Shown here: in pieces, positions 61,001-64,000 of the stretch
How positions within the stretch are numbered: position 1 is the stretch's first letter
Layout of the letters: every line of letters starts with the position of its first letter
Assembly (NCBI RefSeq): GCF_037975245.1
Contig: NC_092580.1
Span: 24,567,001-24,631,000 of the forward strand
DNA length: 64,000 nt
DNA from: Apostichopus japonicus
Lineage: Eukaryota; Echinodermata; Holothuroidea; Aspidochirotida; Stichopodidae
Reading direction: 5' to 3'
Translations under genes and position numbers: made by a program
Notes under the pieces: generated by a model
The model's input: the letters and a program-made list of their open reading frames with translations, nothing else
Told to the model about the DNA's origin: nothing
Database searches by the model: none

Positions 61001-64000
61001 AGAAATTAGGTGGATTAACTAATACTTACAGCTCCCAGATTAGGCACGTGCTGTAAAAGATCGGTAAAAGACGTCATCACCGGGGTTCGAACCACGGATG
61101 CAAAAGAGAGTCTCGATCATCAGCTCGTACAGTGCGCCAAGCCATCCCGCCACTGTATGGACTGAGAAATTAGGTGGATTAACTAATACTTACAGCTCCC
61201 AGATTAGGCACGTGCTGTAAAAGATCGGCAAAAGACGTCATCACCGGGGTTCGAACCACGGATGCAAAAGAGAGTCTCGATCATCAGCTCGTACAGTGCG
61301 CCAAGCCATCCCGCCACTGTATGGACTGAGAAATTAGGTGGATTAACTAATACTTACAGCTCCCAGATTAGGCACGTGCTGTAAAAGATCGGCAAAAGAC
61401 GTCATCACCGGGGTTCGAACCACGGATGCAAAAGAGAGTCTCGATCATCAGCTCGTACAGTGCGCCAAGCCATCCCGCCACTGTATGGACTGAGAAATTA
61501 GGTGGATTAACTAATACTTACAGCTCCCAGATTAGGCACGTGCTGTAAAAGATCGGCAAAAGACGTCATCACCGGGGTTCGAACCACGGATGCAAAAGAG
61601 AGTCTCGATCATCAGCTCGTACAGTGCGCCAAGCCATCCCGCCACTGTATGGACTGAGAAATTAGGTGGATTAACTAATACTTACAGCTCCCAGATTAGG
61701 CACGTGCTGTAAAAGATCGGCAAAAGACGTCATCACCGGGGTTCGAACCACGGATGCAAAAGAGAGTCTCGATCATCAGCTCGTACAGTGCGCCAAGCCA
61801 TCCCGCCACTGTATGGACTGAGAAATTAGGTGGATTAACTAATACTTACAGCTCCCAGATTAGGCACGTGCTGTAAAAGATCGGCAAAAGACGTCATCAC
61901 CGGGGTTCGAACCACGGATGCAAAAGAGAGTCTCGATCATCAGCTCGTACAGTGCGCCAAGCCATCCCGCCACTGTATGGACTGAGAAATTAGGTGGATT
62001 AACTAATACTTACAGCTCCCAGATTAGGCACGTGCTGTAAAAGATCGGCAAAAGACGTCATCACCGGGGTTCGAACCACGGATGCAAAAGAGAGTCTCGA
62101 TCATCAGCTCGTACAGTGCGCCAAGCCATCCCGCCACTGTATGGACTGAGAAATTAGGTGGATTAACTAATACTTACAGCTCCCAGATTAGGCACGTGCT
62201 GTAAAAGATCGGCAAAAGACGTCATCACCGGGGTTCGAACCACGGATGCAAAAGAGAGTCTCGATCATCAGCTCGTACAGTGCGCCAAGCCATCCCGCCA
62301 CTGTATGGACTGAGAAATTAGGTGGATTAACTAATACTTACAGCTCCCAGATTAGGCACGTGCTGTAAAAGATCGGCAAAAGACGTCATCACCGGGGTTC
62401 GAACCACGGATGCAAAAGAGAGTCTCGATCATCAGCTCGTACAGTGCGCCAAGCCATCCCGCCACTGTATGGACTGAGAAATTAGGTGGATTAACTAATA
62501 CTTACAGCTCCCAGATTAGGCACGTGCTGTAAAAGATCGGCAAAAGACGTCATCACCGGGGTTCGAACCACGGATGCAAAAGAGAGTCTCGATCATCAGC
62601 TCGTACAGTGCGCCAAGCCATCCCGCCACTGTATGGACTGAGAAATTAGGTGGATTAACTAATACTTACAGCTCCCAGATTAGGCACGTGCTGTAAAAGA
62701 TCGGCAAAAGACGTCATCACCGGGGTTCGAACCACGGATGCAAAAGAGAGTCTCGATCATCAGCTCGTACAGTGCGCCAAGCCATCCCGCCACTGTATGG
62801 ACTGAGAAATTAGGTGGATTAACTAATACTTACAGCTCCCAGATTAGGCACGTGCTGTAAAAGATCGGCAAAAGACGTCATCACCGGGGTTCGAACCACG
62901 GATGCAAAAGAGAGTCTCGATCATCAGCTCGTACAGTGCGCCAAGCCATCCCGCCACTGTATGGACTGAGAAATTAGGTGGATTAACTAATACTTACAGC
63001 TCCCAGATTAGGCACGTGCTGTAAAAGATCGGCAAAAGACGTCATCACCGGGGTTCGAACCACGGATGCAAAAGAGAGTCTCGATCATCAGCTCGTACAG
63101 TGCGCCAAGCCATCCCGCCACTGTATGGACTGAGAAATTAGGTGGATTAACTAATACTTACAGCTCCCAGATTAGGCACGTGCTGTAAAAGATCGGCAAA
63201 AGACGTCATCACCGGGGTTCGAACCACGGATGCAAAAGAGAGTCTCGATCATCAGCTCGTACAGTGCGCCAAGCCATCCCGCCACTGTATGGACTGAGAA
63301 ATTAGGTGGATTAACTAATACTTACAGCTCCCAGATTAGGCACGTGCTGTAAAAGATCGGCAAAAGACGTCATCACCGGGGTTCGAACCACGGATGCAAA
63401 AGAGAGTCTCGATCATCAGCTCGTACAGGGCGCCAAGCCATCCCGCCACTGTATGGACTGAGAAATTAGGTGGATTAACTAATACTTACAGCTCCCAGAT
63501 TAGGCACGTGCTGTAAAAGATCGGCAAAAGACGTCATCACCGGGGTTCGAACCACGGATGCAAAAGAGAGTCTCGATCATCAGCTCGTACAGTGCGCCAA
63601 GCCATCCCGCCACTGTATGGACTGAGAAATTAGGTGGATTAACTAATACTTACAGCTCCCAGATTAGGCACGTGCTGTAAAAGATCGGCAAAAGACGTCA
63701 TCACCGGGGTTCGAACCACGGATGCAAAAGAGAGTCTCGATCATCAGCTCGTACAGTGCGCCAAGCCATCCCGCCACTGTATGGACTGAGAAATTAGGTG
63801 GATTAACTAATACTTACAGCTCCCAGATTAGGCACGTGCTGTAAAAGATCGGCAAAAGACGTCATCACCGGGGTTCGAACCACGGATGCAAAAGAGAGTC
63901 TCGATCATCAGCTCGTACAGTGCGCCAAGCCATCCCGCCACTGTATGGACTGAGAAATTAGGTGGATTAACTAATACTTACAGCTCCCAGATTAGGCACG

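Larger units (their letters stand above)
46597..64000 (-). repeat. Tandem array B: 164-bp tRNA-like satellite, 105 full periods and continuing
   Basis: The landmark GTAAAAGATC at 46621 recurs every 164 bp, with net exactly 105 periods to 63841; it falls at the start of the printed row at 49081, 51541, 54001, 56461, 58921, 61381 and 63841. No net indel occurs over 17.2 kb. Most units are identical; scattered single-base variants exist (48348, 48512, 47316, 57368, 58217, 61065, 63429 and a C-variant group). The first unit differs at its left border (~46580-46610), marking the array edge. Each unit holds a minus-strand tRNA-like sequence and T4 runs. The array runs beyond the window. Confidence 0.98.

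Noticed and set aside
46597-64000. CRISPR array
   Set aside because: The whole 164-bp unit is repeated; there are no variable spacers between short repeats, and the context is eukaryotic.

Overview
The window looks like a metazoan nuclear contig, most likely from a marine invertebrate. No compact gene set is visible. Instead there are spliced exon candidates with GT-AG borders, long AT microsatellites, and a dense nest of decayed mobile elements: Penelope-like elements (PLEs), a DIRS-type tyrosine-recombinase retrotransposon, a Ty3-type LTR element, a LINE fragment, a Mutator-like transposase and several TIR elements. The invertebrate assignment is inference from this mix; no species-level marker is visible.

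Layout. 1-957: six head-to-tail copies of a ~161-bp unit, each with an 82-nt tRNA-like sequence on the minus strand, followed by two decayed copies to ~1290. 1.3-9.4 kb: a foldback repeat, a LINE RT fragment, and a 5'-truncated PLE (PLE1) with an inverted terminal piece carrying a nearly textbook type I hammerhead ribozyme. 9.4-16.6 kb: minus-strand host exon candidates, two of which join in phase and encode helical sequence, plus a possible terminal exon with one membrane segment. 17.6-20.5 kb: a nearly full-length but broken PLE (PLE2) between direct pseudo-LTRs. 22.2-32.8 kb: a Mutator-like transposase pseudogene, split by a TA-flanked element built around a ~4.5-kb palindrome, plus a second transposase fragment and copies of an unclassified dispersed repeat. 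33.5-36.6 kb: a Ty3-type gag-PR-RT remnant interrupted by a third PLE (PLE3). 37.3 and 31.4 kb: two more well-bordered minus-strand exon candidates. 38.4-40.3 kb: a TIR element containing another TIR element. 40.3-46.0 kb: a whole-length DIRS element on the minus strand with gag, RT-RNase H, tyrosine recombinase, inverted terminal repeats and an internal complementary region. Its RNase H domain is split by a 370-bp insertion with an exact 8-bp target duplication.

46.6 kb to the end of the window: a 17.4-kb satellite-like array of a 164-bp unit. The landmark at 46621 recurs with no net indel at 63841, exactly 105 periods later. Each unit carries, on the minus strand, an A-box-like motif, a perfect B box and downstream T4 runs, so the array is effectively more than one hundred tRNA-like, potentially TFIIIC-binding sites. 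Shared point variants reveal a 16-unit (2,624-bp) internal duplication. The array runs off the right edge. This array, with the unrelated tRNA-like array at the left edge in the same orientation, is the most interesting content of the window.

No intact autonomous protein-coding gene is present. All recognised transposon genes carry stops, frameshifts, truncations or insertions. Readings were made by eye; pairings and splice sites were checked base by base but not scored by software.
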